From Paractinoplanes toevensis (GTDB lineage Bacteria > Actinomycetota > Actinomycetes > Mycobacteriales > Micromonosporaceae): a DNA stretch of 64,000 nucleotides. The notes beneath the pieces are model-generated. The model did not search any database. It saw only the letters and a list, made by a program, of their open reading frames with translations, and was not told the origin of the DNA. Below are positions 16,384 through 23,840 of the stretch, one piece after another. Where the stretch lies: positions 56,141 to 120,140 of the forward strand of contig NZ_BOQN01000102.1 in NCBI RefSeq assembly GCF_018332695.1. Direction: 5' to 3'. The first letter of the stretch is position 1. Every line of letters begins with the position of its first letter. Both the position numbers and the translations under genes were made by a program.

Positions 16384-16458
16384 TCAGCGGCGGCGCCGGG
16401 TCACCCGGCGAGCCGTTCTCCTGCTGGTGCGCCGGGCCACCCGGCGGGATCCGAACAT
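16384..16458 (-). CDS. 24-residue arginine-repeat micropeptide
   Basis: Small ORF with one of the best ribosome sites in the window (AAGGAGGTG, 7 nt before ATG 16458). It encodes 24 residues, 12 of them Arg, built as a period-4 x-x-Arg-Arg repeat (SRR VARR TSRR TARR VTRR RR). It lies 65 nt before the P-type ATPase start and about 20 nt after a predicted transcription start of the dyad regulon. As an alpha helix the arginines would form a basic face suited to nucleic acid or acidic membrane binding. It could be a real microprotein or a leader peptide for the pump gene; I do not recognise a named family. Confidence 0.6.
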   Translation of the reverse strand: MFGSRRVARRTSRRTARRVTRRRR

Positions 16459-16483
16459 GTCCACACCTCCTTGACCTCGGCTG

Positions 16484-16529
16484 ATGCTCACCCTTCGGGC
16501 GCACAGCCCGCCTCATCCGAGGAGGGTGA
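16484..16529 (-). promoter_or_regulatory. Dyad operator TCATCC-N5-GGGTGA and -10 GAGCAT
   Basis: Exact consensus dyad at 16513-16529. On the minus strand GAGCAT (16489-16484) ends 37 nt from its centre. Predicted start near 16477, just before the ribosome site of the micropeptide; it would drive micropeptide, ATPase and RDD genes. Confidence 0.55.
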
Positions 16530-16544
16530 GGAAGGTCGCGCTCT

Positions 16545-16998
16545 TTTTCCGGTACGCGAGACAACGTCCACAAACGCACCAGCACCCGACCGCCGAGCCG
16601 GCGCGACCGCAGTGCAACACCGGCACGTGCCGCGCCTCTCGCGCAACCGGTTGCGCTGCTCACCCATACGCGCGGACCCGAGCGGCCAGCTTTGCGCGCC
16701 AGCAAGTCCAGATCTTGAAGAAGTACGGCACCCAGCGGGTGGAAACTCGACAGAGTCGCCACGGGCCGCCCGGTTGCTGCCGGATATAAGCGGCATGCCC
16801 GGGTGCCGTGGCCACGATGTGGAAGCGTCGCCCGCAAGGTGGGAGCAAAGGCCCGCGATGCGGGATACCGGCCGGCCCTGCGGGGTGGGTGTCTCGTTGC
16901 GCGAGAGACGCGGCACGTGCCGGTGTTGCAGGCTGGTCGCGGGGTGGCGGCGGTCGGAGGCGGTTGCGGTTGTTGACGGTGTTGCCCGTACCGGAAAG
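16545..16998. repeat. Large diverged inverted repeat, 103-bp arms
   Basis: Arms 16545-16647 and 16896-16998 are reverse complements of each other at roughly 80% by eye. The inner 35 bases (16613-16647 against 16896-16930) differ at one position only and contain the self-palindrome CGGCACGTGCCG. The outer ends share TTTCCGGTACG. The ~250-bp middle has no recognisable gene. No transposase, target duplication or second copy was seen. It lies between the stop of the 17026 gene and the dyad promoter at 16529. Possible meanings: a MITE-like element, a structured RNA, or a pair of facing regulatory sites. Confidence 0.7.
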
Positions 16999-17025
16999 GC
17001 CTTGATCGTTTGATCTGGTGAGGTG

Positions 17026-17508
17026 TCAGTGGAGCAGGATCTTGAGGAGGATCATCGCGGCGCCGAACGTGCCGGCGATCAGCGTGGCCACCACGCGCTC
17101 GGCGGGGTGCAGCCGGGCGCCCATCCGCCAGCCGGCCAGGCAGAGCAGGACGGTGCTGCAGATCAGGGCGGCCAGGATGGCGAGGTTCATCCCGGCGCCG
17201 GCGGCCCGCGCGATCAGCAGGACGATCAGCGGCAGCACCGAGGCGCTCATGATCTCCCACCCGCTGGTGAGCTGCTCGCGGATCACGTGCCACCGTGGCC
17301 GGTGTCCCTCGTGGATCCGCTCGGCGACGATCCGCGCGTACCGTTCGGCCACCCAGTAGATGGCCAGCGTCACCAGCACGATCGCGTCGAGCGCGGCCGC
17401 GGTCCGGGCGTGCGCCGTGACCAGCACCGACGAGCTCACGATGAGTCCGTAGATGCCGGCCGCGGTGCCCTCGGCGGTGTCGTGCGTCAGGCGGATCCGC
17501 ACGGCCAC
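17026..17508 (-). CDS. Four-TM membrane protein of unknown function
   Basis: Protein of 160 residues with hydrophobic segments near 18-34, 40-55, 88-106 and 108-125, and one at the C-terminus (VATLIAGTFGAAMILLKIL). An acidic/histidine-bearing N-terminus (LTHDTAEGTAAGIYG) faintly recalls VIT/CCC1-type carriers, but I would not assign that. The GTG start lies 4 nt after the preceding gene, so it is the third gene of an operon with the DUF6069-like and DUF7144-like genes. Confidence 0.65.
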   Translation of the reverse strand: MAVRIRLTHDTAEGTAAGIYGLIVSSSVLVTAHARTAAALDAIVLVTLAIYWVAERYARIVAERIHEGHRPRWHVIREQLTSGWEIMSASVLPLIVLLIARAAGAGMNLAILAALICSTVLLCLAGWRMGARLHPAERVVATLIAGTFGAAMILLKILLH

Positions 17509-17512
17509 GGCG

Positions 17513-17944
17513 TCACTCCCGCCGGGGCCGGAGCAGCTTGGCCTCGGCGCCGTGCACCGCGATGGCGTAGATGGCGATCAGGTCGAGCGAGATGGCGAGC
17601 ACCGACCAGATCGGGTACGCGGGCAGGAAGGCGAGGTTGATGAACGCGTTGACGGCGGTGACGACCAGGGCGATCAGCCGGGCCCAGGTGTGGCCGAACA
17701 GGAGGGCGTAACCGGCGCCGATCAGCAGCGCGCCGAACGCGACGAGGGTCCAGCCCCAGATCGTGTAGTCCGTGCCGATCGGCAGCCCGGCCGCGGTGAC
17801 CAGGTAGAAGTCGTCGTCGAACAGGGCCACCAGGCCCTGGATCAGGCCGATCAGTCCGCTGATGATCATCACGATGCCGATGAACAAGATCCACCCGATC
17901 CATCTGGTGAGGCCGCCGCCGGAGCGCGCCGCGTGCTGGGCCAT
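17513..17944 (-). CDS. DUF7144-like membrane protein
   Basis: Four-TM protein of about 143 residues. WIGWILFIGIVMIISGLIGLIQG, then TIWGWTLVAFGALLIGAGYALLFG and ARLIALVVTAVNAFINLAFLPAYPIWSVL, follow the layout of the divergent gene 18531-18944, which shares GR/HTWAR and YPVWSV. It is thus a paralogue pair. Function unknown. The start is ATG 17944 or the GTG just before it; both overlap the stop of the upstream gene. Confidence 0.72.
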   Translation of the reverse strand: MAQHAARSGGGLTRWIGWILFIGIVMIISGLIGLIQGLVALFDDDFYLVTAAGLPIGTDYTIWGWTLVAFGALLIGAGYALLFGHTWARLIALVVTAVNAFINLAFLPAYPIWSVLAISLDLIAIYAIAVHGAEAKLLRPRRE

Positions 17945-18444
17945 CACCGGTAGGGCGGCGGCGGAGCCGGCCGCATCGAGGGGGCCGCCAGGACCGGGCG
18001 CAGTGCGCTCTTCGCGACACCGGCGACCAGCGTGCCGATCGCAATACCCAGCACGAGGTTGAGTCCGGCGGTGTAGAACCGGGATCCCCGCGACGCGTCG
18101 GTGACGAACGGCGCCAGCATGGCGGCCACCGTCGCCAGCCCGATCACCCAGCCGAAGAATCGCATCGGCCGGGGCGTGGTGAGGATGAGCAGCTGGACGA
18201 GGCCGGTGGCGAGCAGCGCGGCCACGCCGGCGCCGACCGCGTACCAGCCGGTGGAGGCATCGCCCCAGACGCCCTCACCCTTGGGGGCGAGGATCTCGAC
18301 GTCGAAGATGCCGCGTCCGAACAGGATGCCGCAGATCGCGATGAGGGCGGCCACCGCGGCGGTGGCGGCGCCGCCGGCCCACAGCCGGCCGGTGTTGAGT
18401 GCTGGCCGCGGGGGAGACCCCGCGGGCCGGTAGGGGGTGGTCAT
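17944..18444 (-). CDS. DUF6069-like membrane protein
   Basis: Protein of 166 residues: proline-rich N-terminus, four transmembrane segments (about 25-45, 70-92, 100-120, 130-150) and a proline-rich C-terminus. This is the layout of DUF6069 proteins; function unknown. ATG 18444 is chosen because no ribosome site precedes it and a -10-like GATGCT and the dyad sit at exactly the spacing expected for a leaderless start. First gene of a three-gene operon running to 17026. Confidence 0.7.
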   Translation of the reverse strand: MTTPYRPAGSPPRPALNTGRLWAGGAATAAVAALIAICGILFGRGIFDVEILAPKGEGVWGDASTGWYAVGAGVAALLATGLVQLLILTTPRPMRFFGWVIGLATVAAMLAPFVTDASRGSRFYTAGLNLVLGIAIGTLVAGVAKSALRPVLAAPSMRPAPPPPYR

Positions 18445-18451
18445 GGGGTCG

Positions 18452-18524
18452 AGCATCGCGAGATGCCGATGGACCGACCTCATCCGAGTGGGATGAACGC
18501 TCCCGAACCCTCGCGGGCGACGCT
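18452..18524. promoter_or_regulatory. Shared divergent promoter with central dyad TCATCC-N5-GGATGA
   Basis: One exact dyad (18480-18496) sits midway between two divergent starts: its centre is 44 nt from ATG 18444 and 43 nt from ATG 18531. A -10-like hexamer lies on each side at the same distance: GATGCT (minus, 18457-18452) and GACGCT (plus, 18519-18524). Neither gene has a ribosome site. This is the clearest example of the proposed class II, leaderless arrangement. Confidence 0.65.
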
Positions 18525-18530
18525 GGACGC

Positions 18531-18944
18531 ATGATTGTGGAGAAAAGCGAGGCGAGCGCCTGGGTGGCGTGGGTCCTGTTCGGTGGGCTGATCATGGTGC
18601 TGCTCGGCGGCGCGCACATCACGGTCGGGACGCTCGCGCTGTTCCGTCCCGAGGCCCTCGCGGGCACCCGCTCAGACCTGCTGCTCGACGTAGGCCTGTC
18701 CGCTCTGGGGTGGGTGCACCTGCTGCTGGGGATCGCCCTGATGGTGGTCGGTGGCGCCCTGATCTTCGGGCGGGTCTGGGCCCGGTTCACCGCGATCGGG
18801 CTGGCCCTCGTGGCCCTGCTGATCAATTTCGCCTTCGTGGCGGTCTATCCGGTCTGGTCGGTGATCGCCATCGGCTTCAGCCTGGTCTCGCTGTACGCGG
18901 TGGCGGTGCACGGCAAGGAACTGACCGCCGCGTATCGCCACTGA
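18531..18944 (+). CDS. DUF7144-like membrane protein
   Basis: Protein of 137 residues with four transmembrane segments, starting ASAWVAWVLFGGLIMVLLGG and ending YAVAVHGKEL. It is a paralogue of the 17513-17944 protein. Function unknown. ATG 18531 has no Shine-Dalgarno and probably starts a leaderless mRNA from the shared promoter. Its 3' 273 bp are overlapped antisense by the extended YihY reading frame. Confidence 0.75.
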   Translation: MIVEKSEASAWVAWVLFGGLIMVLLGGAHITVGTLALFRPEALAGTRSDLLLDVGLSALGWVHLLLGIALMVVGGALIFGRVWARFTAIGLALVALLINFAFVAVYPVWSVIAIGFSLVSLYAVAVHGKELTAAYRH

Positions 18945-19739
18945 CAGCCGGGTCTCGCCGCGGATCATCCGGCCGGCCGGCCCGGGGTCCGCGGCGAGCA
19001 CCTGGCCGATCACCGCCGCCGCGATCAGGCAGAACGAGATGACGTACAGCCAGCCGATGTAGGTGAAGGCCAAGCCGATCGTGCCGTACCGCTCGTCGCT
19101 GGCGCGCAGGGCGCGCGGCAGGTACAGGTGCCCGGCCGGCCGTACGAACAGCATGGCCACCCCGAAGACGAGCCCGCCGGGGATCAGCCGGCGGGCCGGC
19201 ACGGCGCCGCCGAGCAGCATCATCGGCAGCGTCACGGCGATCACGGTGTCGGCCACCAGCAGGGCCGCCTGCGGCAGCGGGATGTGCCCGCTGAGCTTGC
19301 TGATGATCGCGAACGCGCTCAGCATGAGCACGGTGACCACCCAGCGGGCGGCCGCGCCCACCCCGGACCGCACCTTGCCCACGTCCCACACCGCGGCGTA
19401 GGTGCGCACCATGGCCCGGGCCAGCCCGGTCGCCGAGACCAGCACGATCAGGCCGCTCACCACGCCGAACGGGCTGATCCCCTGATCGGTGAGTGCCTCG
19501 GTGAGCAGTCGCCGGGAGGTCTCCGGCAGGTCCAGCGAGTCCGCGAGCCCGGCGCTGTACTTGGTGCCGAGCAGCGTGCCGAGCATGATCAGCAGTGGGA
19601 AGATAGAGGTGAAGGCCTGTGCGGCCAGGGTCATGGCCCGGTCGAAGATCTGCACCCGCAGCACACCGGTGAAGCAGTGCAGCACGGTTCGGCCGAACCA
19701 CGACGCCAGCAACCACCCGGGCAGGGCGGGGGGCCGCAT
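18672..19739 (-). CDS. YihY/BrkB family membrane protein
   Basis: Inner-membrane protein, 355 codons. Six hydrophobic segments and YihY landmarks are visible up to about residue 265: AAQAFTSIFPLLIMLG, VRTYAAVWDV, DERYGTIGLAFTYIGWLYVISFCLIAAA. The last ~90 residues are charged, Gln/Asp/His-rich and encoded antisense to the facing DUF7144 gene; they look like readthrough of an ancestral stop, not a domain. Despite an old 'RNase BN' label, the family function is unclear. ATG 19739 lies 5 nt after the LuxR gene stop, so it is in an operon with that regulator. Confidence 0.78.
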   Translation of the reverse strand: MRPPALPGWLLASWFGRTVLHCFTGVLRVQIFDRAMTLAAQAFTSIFPLLIMLGTLLGTKYSAGLADSLDLPETSRRLLTEALTDQGISPFGVVSGLIVLVSATGLARAMVRTYAAVWDVGKVRSGVGAAARWVVTVLMLSAFAIISKLSGHIPLPQAALLVADTVIAVTLPMMLLGGAVPARRLIPGGLVFGVAMLFVRPAGHLYLPRALRASDERYGTIGLAFTYIGWLYVISFCLIAAAVIGQVLAADPGPAGRMIRGETRLSVAIRGGQFLAVHRHRVQRDQAEADGDHRPDRIDRHEGEIDQQGHEGQPDRGEPGPDPPEDQGATDHHQGDPQQQVHPPQSGQAYVEQQV

Positions 19740-19744
19740 CGGAC

Positions 19745-22435
19745 CTAGATGAGGCCGAGTGCGCGGGCCCGCCGCACCGCCTCGTTGCGCCGCGACGCGG
19801 AGAGTTTCCGCAGGATGCTGCGTACGTGCGTCTTGACCGTGTTCACCGAGACGTACAGGGTGGCGGCGATCTCCTCGGTCGGCAGCATCGCCGCCATTCC
19901 CTCCAGCACCTCCATCTCACGCTTGCTGAGCTGCTCGAACACCACGATGGCCCCGCCCGAGTTCAGGGCCGGCCGGTCGATGGCCGGCGCACCCTGCAAC
20001 TGGCGGTACAGCGCGGCCAGCTCGTCGTCGTCGCGCAGCACCCGGCGCAGATCGGCCCATACCTGCTGGACCGCACGCCGCTGCGATTCCGGGGTGGCCG
20101 CCCGCAGCGCCTGCCGCAGCGCGGCGCGGGCGTCGTCGAGCTCGCCCCGCCGGGCCGCGACCGTGGCCAGCACCAACCATGCCTCCAGACTGACCGGTGC
20201 GGCGACCCCCGCCGCGCCGGCCAGCGGTTGCACGATCTCGTGGGCCTGGTCGGTGTCGCCACCGGCGGTGAGCGCGGCGGCGGTGACGACGGCCGCGTCG
20301 TCGGCGCCCGGGTCGGCCAGGCCGGCCAGGATCTCGATGGCCTCGTCCGGCCGGCCCATGATGATGAGCAGGCGGGCCCTGGTCAGGGTCAGCTGCCGGG
20401 TGAGCCAGGCCGGTGCGGCCAGACCGCCGGGCGCCGGCGCCGCGTCCCCGAGCGCGGTGAGTGCGCTGCGCAGCTCGCCGCGTGCCTGCAGGCGGCGGGA
20501 GCGGATCAGCGCGAACGCGGCGTGGATCATTCCGTCGGCCGGCGGGATCCGGCGCGGGTCGGCGGCCCGCAGGTGGCGGCCGGCGGTGTCGATGTCGTAC
20601 CGCTCCATCGCCACCCAGGCGAGTGCCAGTTCCGCGCCGACCGGCCGGTTGGCCGGGTCGAGCCCGAGTCGATCGGCCAGCTCGGTGGCCTGGTCGGCCA
20701 GCTTCTCGGCGTGCCGTAGCCGGCCGCGGTGCGCCTCGATCAGGGCCAGGTGGGACAGTGCCCCGATGTGCACCTGGTCGAAAGTGCCGGTGGCCGCGTT
20801 GGCCGCCTCGGTGAGGGTGACCGCCGCCGCGTCGACCGCGCCGAGCCGGCTCTGCGCGTCGCCCTTGGCTCCGAGGACCAGCACCCGCAGCTCGCGGTGC
20901 CGGTCGGCATGGATGGCCGGCATCTGCGAGAGCAGGTCCTCGGCGGCGGAGGCCGCGTGCAGTACGCCGGCGATGTCGTCCCGCAGCCGGGCCAGCACCA
21001 CGCCGGTGACCAGATGGGCCAGCGCCAGCGCGGGGGTGTACCCGGTGGTCCGGCTGATCATCAGTTCCTCGGCCCGGTCCAGGTGGGCGGCCGCCGTGTC
21101 GACGTCCCGGACGGACAGGGCCAGCGCGGCGGCGGCGACCGCGCCCTCGGGACTGTCCACATCGGGTGACGCGATGGACAGGTGCTCGCCGATCCGGCCT
21201 CGCCGGCCCTCCACCAGCAGTCGCCCGACCGCGAAGTCCTCCACCACGATCGCGGCGGCCATCGCCCCGTCGCCGGCGGCGACGGCGTGCGCGACCGCCT
21301 CGATCGCCTGCCCGGTGCCGGCGAACCAGCTGGCCGCGCGCCGGTGCAGCTCCGGGATCAGATCCGGCGCTTCCCGGCTGAGTTGGGCCTGCAGCAGCTC
21401 CGCGAACAGGCGATGGCATCGGTACGCGGAGAGCCCGTCGCCGGCCGGCTGCACGAAGGCGTTCTGCCGGCACAGTGCGGCCAGCAGCCACTGTGCGTCG
21501 GACCGCTGCGTGACGGCGCCGGCCAGTTCCGGCGTGAAGGTGTCCAGGATGCTGGTCTCCAGCAGGAAGGTCCGCACGTGCGGAGGCTGGATGCGCAGCA
21601 CCTCGTCGACGAAGTACTCGGCGATGGTGGCCTCGTTGCCGGTGATCGTGGCGACCAGGCTCTCGGCGTCGCCGCTGTCCTTCAGGGCCATGGCGAACAG
21701 CCGCAGCCCGGCGGCCCAGCCCTCGGTGTGCTGCAGCAGGGAGGCCGTCGCGCCCCGGCTCAGCGGCAGACGGTGCAGGGCGAGAAGCTCGGTGGCCTCC
21801 TCGGCGGTGAAGGCGAGGTCCTCGCTGCGGATCTCCTCGAGGCGGCCGGCGAGTCGATAGCGATGCAGCGGCAGCGGCGGGTCCCATCGGCCCACCAGCA
21901 CGAGCCGCAGCATGCGGCCGGTATGTCGGAGCACGAACTCGAGATCGGTGGCCCACTGCTGACCGGCCAGGTTGGACACCCCGTCGAGCACCAGCACGAC
22001 GGGTGCGGGCTGTTCGGCCAGGGCGGCGGCCAGGCGGACCAGGAACGAGCGCTCGGCCGTCGCGCCGGGTGGCGCGGTCAGCGAAGCCGAGATCTCCACG
22101 CCGGCCCGCCGGAGCGCTCCGAGGAGGTAGGCCCACATCGTGTCGGACTGCCGGTCCTCCTCCTCGAGGGTCACCCACGCGATCGGATAGCCGGGTTTGC
22201 CGTCGGCGGCCCAGGCCGCGACGAGCTGAGTCTTGCCGGCGCCGGCGGGGCCGACCACCAGGGTCACCGGCTCACGGACCCCACGAGCCAGGCGTTCGGT
22301 CAGGCGGGGCCGGGCGACCAGGAAACTGGGTGGTTCCGGCATGGCGAACTTTGATTGCAGCAACGGATCGCCGCCGGTGGCACGGGACTCGACCGGGGTC
22401 GAGAGCGGTGCCGGGATGACGAGCTCAGCTGTCAC
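19745..22435 (-). CDS. LAL/MalT-like LuxR family transcriptional regulator
   Basis: Second large ATP-dependent regulator, 896 residues. Walker A GPAGAGKT is at residues 62-69 and Walker B-like is VVLVLDGVSNL. A long helical repeat region follows, and the C-terminal LuxR HTH has LSKREMEVLEGM and VNTVKTHVRSILRKLSA. The GTG at 22435 is chosen because GGAGGG stands 6 nt before it and homology begins shortly after; the frame is open further upstream. It shares the architecture, but not close identity, of the regulator at 7158. YihY follows in the same operon. Candidate regulator of the dyad sites. Confidence 0.85.
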   Translation of the reverse strand: MTAELVIPAPLSTPVESRATGGDPLLQSKFAMPEPPSFLVARPRLTERLARGVREPVTLVVGPAGAGKTQLVAAWAADGKPGYPIAWVTLEEEDRQSDTMWAYLLGALRRAGVEISASLTAPPGATAERSFLVRLAAALAEQPAPVVLVLDGVSNLAGQQWATDLEFVLRHTGRMLRLVLVGRWDPPLPLHRYRLAGRLEEIRSEDLAFTAEEATELLALHRLPLSRGATASLLQHTEGWAAGLRLFAMALKDSGDAESLVATITGNEATIAEYFVDEVLRIQPPHVRTFLLETSILDTFTPELAGAVTQRSDAQWLLAALCRQNAFVQPAGDGLSAYRCHRLFAELLQAQLSREAPDLIPELHRRAASWFAGTGQAIEAVAHAVAAGDGAMAAAIVVEDFAVGRLLVEGRRGRIGEHLSIASPDVDSPEGAVAAAALALSVRDVDTAAAHLDRAEELMISRTTGYTPALALAHLVTGVVLARLRDDIAGVLHAASAAEDLLSQMPAIHADRHRELRVLVLGAKGDAQSRLGAVDAAAVTLTEAANAATGTFDQVHIGALSHLALIEAHRGRLRHAEKLADQATELADRLGLDPANRPVGAELALAWVAMERYDIDTAGRHLRAADPRRIPPADGMIHAAFALIRSRRLQARGELRSALTALGDAAPAPGGLAAPAWLTRQLTLTRARLLIIMGRPDEAIEILAGLADPGADDAAVVTAAALTAGGDTDQAHEIVQPLAGAAGVAAPVSLEAWLVLATVAARRGELDDARAALRQALRAATPESQRRAVQQVWADLRRVLRDDDELAALYRQLQGAPAIDRPALNSGGAIVVFEQLSKREMEVLEGMAAMLPTEEIAATLYVSVNTVKTHVRSILRKLSASRRNEAVRRARALGLI

Positions 22436-22614
22436 AATGCTCCCTCCGCAGGCACGGGCTTCGAATGACTGGATCATCGTGGTCCGGGGCAACGGCGTTT
22501 CGCATCGTCCGAAACGGATTAAGCGCTGAGTAACCCTGTCACTACGCGAAGCCAATCAGGCTCGCAGCCGTTGACATGTTTCTATTCGTATGCGGTACGG
22601 AAAATGTGCCCGGA

Positions 22615-22643
22615 CCCCCGCGGCGACTTTTCATCCGCGGGGG
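22615..22643 (-). terminator. Hairpin after the 22656 gene
   Basis: Perfect 9-bp GC stem (22615-22623 with 22635-22643) and 11-nt loop, 12 nt past the stop of the minus-strand gene. It separates that transcript from the LuxR gene. The remaining 22436-22614 is the LuxR upstream region; no dyad was found there. Confidence 0.55.
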
Positions 22644-22655
22644 AGGATCCGCCGG

Positions 22656-23138
22656 TCAGAGCGGTTCGCGATGCAGCACCCGGGCGGTCAGCCGGTCCAC
22701 GGCCTCGTCGCCGGCCGTTGCGCCGCTGCGGATCCGGCCGATCAGCTCGTCGACCATCGTGTCGCGCTGACCGCGGACGAGGGCCTGGATCCGGTCCGGC
22801 TCCTGCTCCAGCATCGACAGCACGTCGTCGAGGATGCCCCGGACCAGGGGCCGCAGCACCCGTTCCAGCTGGGCATCGACCATCCGGTCCACGACGGCCG
22901 AGGTGGCGAGCGCGACGACCGCCGTGTCCAGCGCCTGCGCGGCCCGATGCTGCGCCCTGGCCCGTTCGGTGGCGCCGCGCCCGGCCAGGTCGGTCAGCCG
23001 CTGCCGGGTCGACGCGGTGGAGGTGACCACCGTGTGCGTGACGCTGAACCGCAGCGCGGCCAGGGCCAGATCGGTGGCGTCGACGGCCTGGAAGGCGGCG
23101 CCCACCATCGCGTCGCGTAGTCGGCCGAACTGGTTCAC
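22656..23138 (-). CDS. Hypothetical alpha-helical protein
   Basis: Protein of 160 residues, predicted almost fully helical and soluble, rich in Ala, Arg and Asp (for example VERVLRPLVRGILDDVLSMLEQEPDRI-type segments after residue 100). No domain recognised. The GTG start overlaps the TGA of the upstream DUF6325 gene (GTGA), so the two are coupled and transcribed from the dyad promoter upstream of 23680. A hairpin terminator follows. Confidence 0.65.
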   Translation of the reverse strand: MNQFGRLRDAMVGAAFQAVDATDLALAALRFSVTHTVVTSTASTRQRLTDLAGRGATERARAQHRAAQALDTAVVALATSAVVDRMVDAQLERVLRPLVRGILDDVLSMLEQEPDRIQALVRGQRDTMVDELIGRIRSGATAGDEAVDRLTARVLHREPL

Positions 23139-23680
23139 GACGGTGCCGAGGCGGCGTTCTCCAGCTCGTCGAGCTGGGCCGCCTCCTCCGCCGTGACCAG
23201 GCCGATGCCGACCAGGTCGAGCGGGCTCACGAAGCCGTCGGCGAGCCGGAATCCGCCGGCCCGGGCGATGGCGTCGCGCAGCGGCACCGCCCACTGGTGC
23301 TCGATCAGCAGCAGGGCGGCGGCACTGTCGTCGGGGATCTCGGCGAGCACGTCCCAAGCCTGACCGTCGTCGAAGATGCGGACGCCGTCGGCCGCCGCGA
23401 CCGCGCCGAGCGCGGCGCCCATCTCCAGCCCCTCCTCACCCGCGATGCCGAGACCGACCAGCGCGCCCACCTTGCTGCCCAGCTCGACGGCCTCGTCGGG
23501 GGTCAGGTTGCTGAGGTGCTCGACCTCGATCTCACCCTTCGGGTCCTTGTAGACGGCGAGCGCGTCGATCACCCGGATCTCGTCGCTCGCGCGAAGCCGC
23601 TCCAACTCGGCGATCACCTCGCCGTGGAAGTCGGGGTGCGTGAAGCCCAGCACGATGAGCTGGACGGGTCCGATGGCCAT
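23135..23680 (-). CDS. DUF6325 family protein (third copy)
   Basis: Protein of 181 residues starting MAIGPVQLIVLGF, as in the 4742 gene. A glycine-rich centre (LGSKVGALVGLGIAGEEG) resembles a short membrane or nucleotide-loop segment, and the C-terminus is acidic. Function unknown. ATG 23680 has AAAGGAGCG upstream and matches the family start. A dyad lies about 70 nt before it. Confidence 0.75.
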   Translation of the reverse strand: MAIGPVQLIVLGFTHPDFHGEVIAELERLRASDEIRVIDALAVYKDPKGEIEVEHLSNLTPDEAVELGSKVGALVGLGIAGEEGLEMGAALGAVAAADGVRIFDDGQAWDVLAEIPDDSAAALLLIEHQWAVPLRDAIARAGGFRLADGFVSPLDLVGIGLVTAEEAAQLDELENAASAPS

Positions 23681-23721
23681 CGGTCTCGCTCCTTTCGCGG
23701 GCCCGGGCGGGCCACCGTCGA

Positions 23722-23767
23722 ACCGTCCCGCCGGATGCCGGTTGATCACCTCATCCGGTCGGGGTGA
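23722..23767 (-). promoter_or_regulatory. Dyad operator TCATCC-N5-GGGTGA and -10 GACGGT
   Basis: Exact dyad at 23751-23767. On the minus strand GACGGT (23727-23722) ends 37 nt from its centre. It drives the DUF6325 and helical-protein genes. The plus direction toward 23841 lacks a -10 at this spacing. Confidence 0.55.
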
Positions 23768-23840
23768 CCCGCCCCCCCGGCCCGAACATCACTCCGCCGA
23801 GATGAAGTCCCGGGCCGGCCGGCGCACGATCCTCGGTCTC

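Noticed and set aside
16545..16998. Insertion sequence
   Set aside because: No transposase-like ORF, no terminal target duplication seen, and the arms are too diverged.
16319..17293. N-terminal extension of the P-type ATPase frame
   Set aside because: The frame is open through the inverted repeat, but the family start and ribosome site are at 16318, and the extension has no family similarity.
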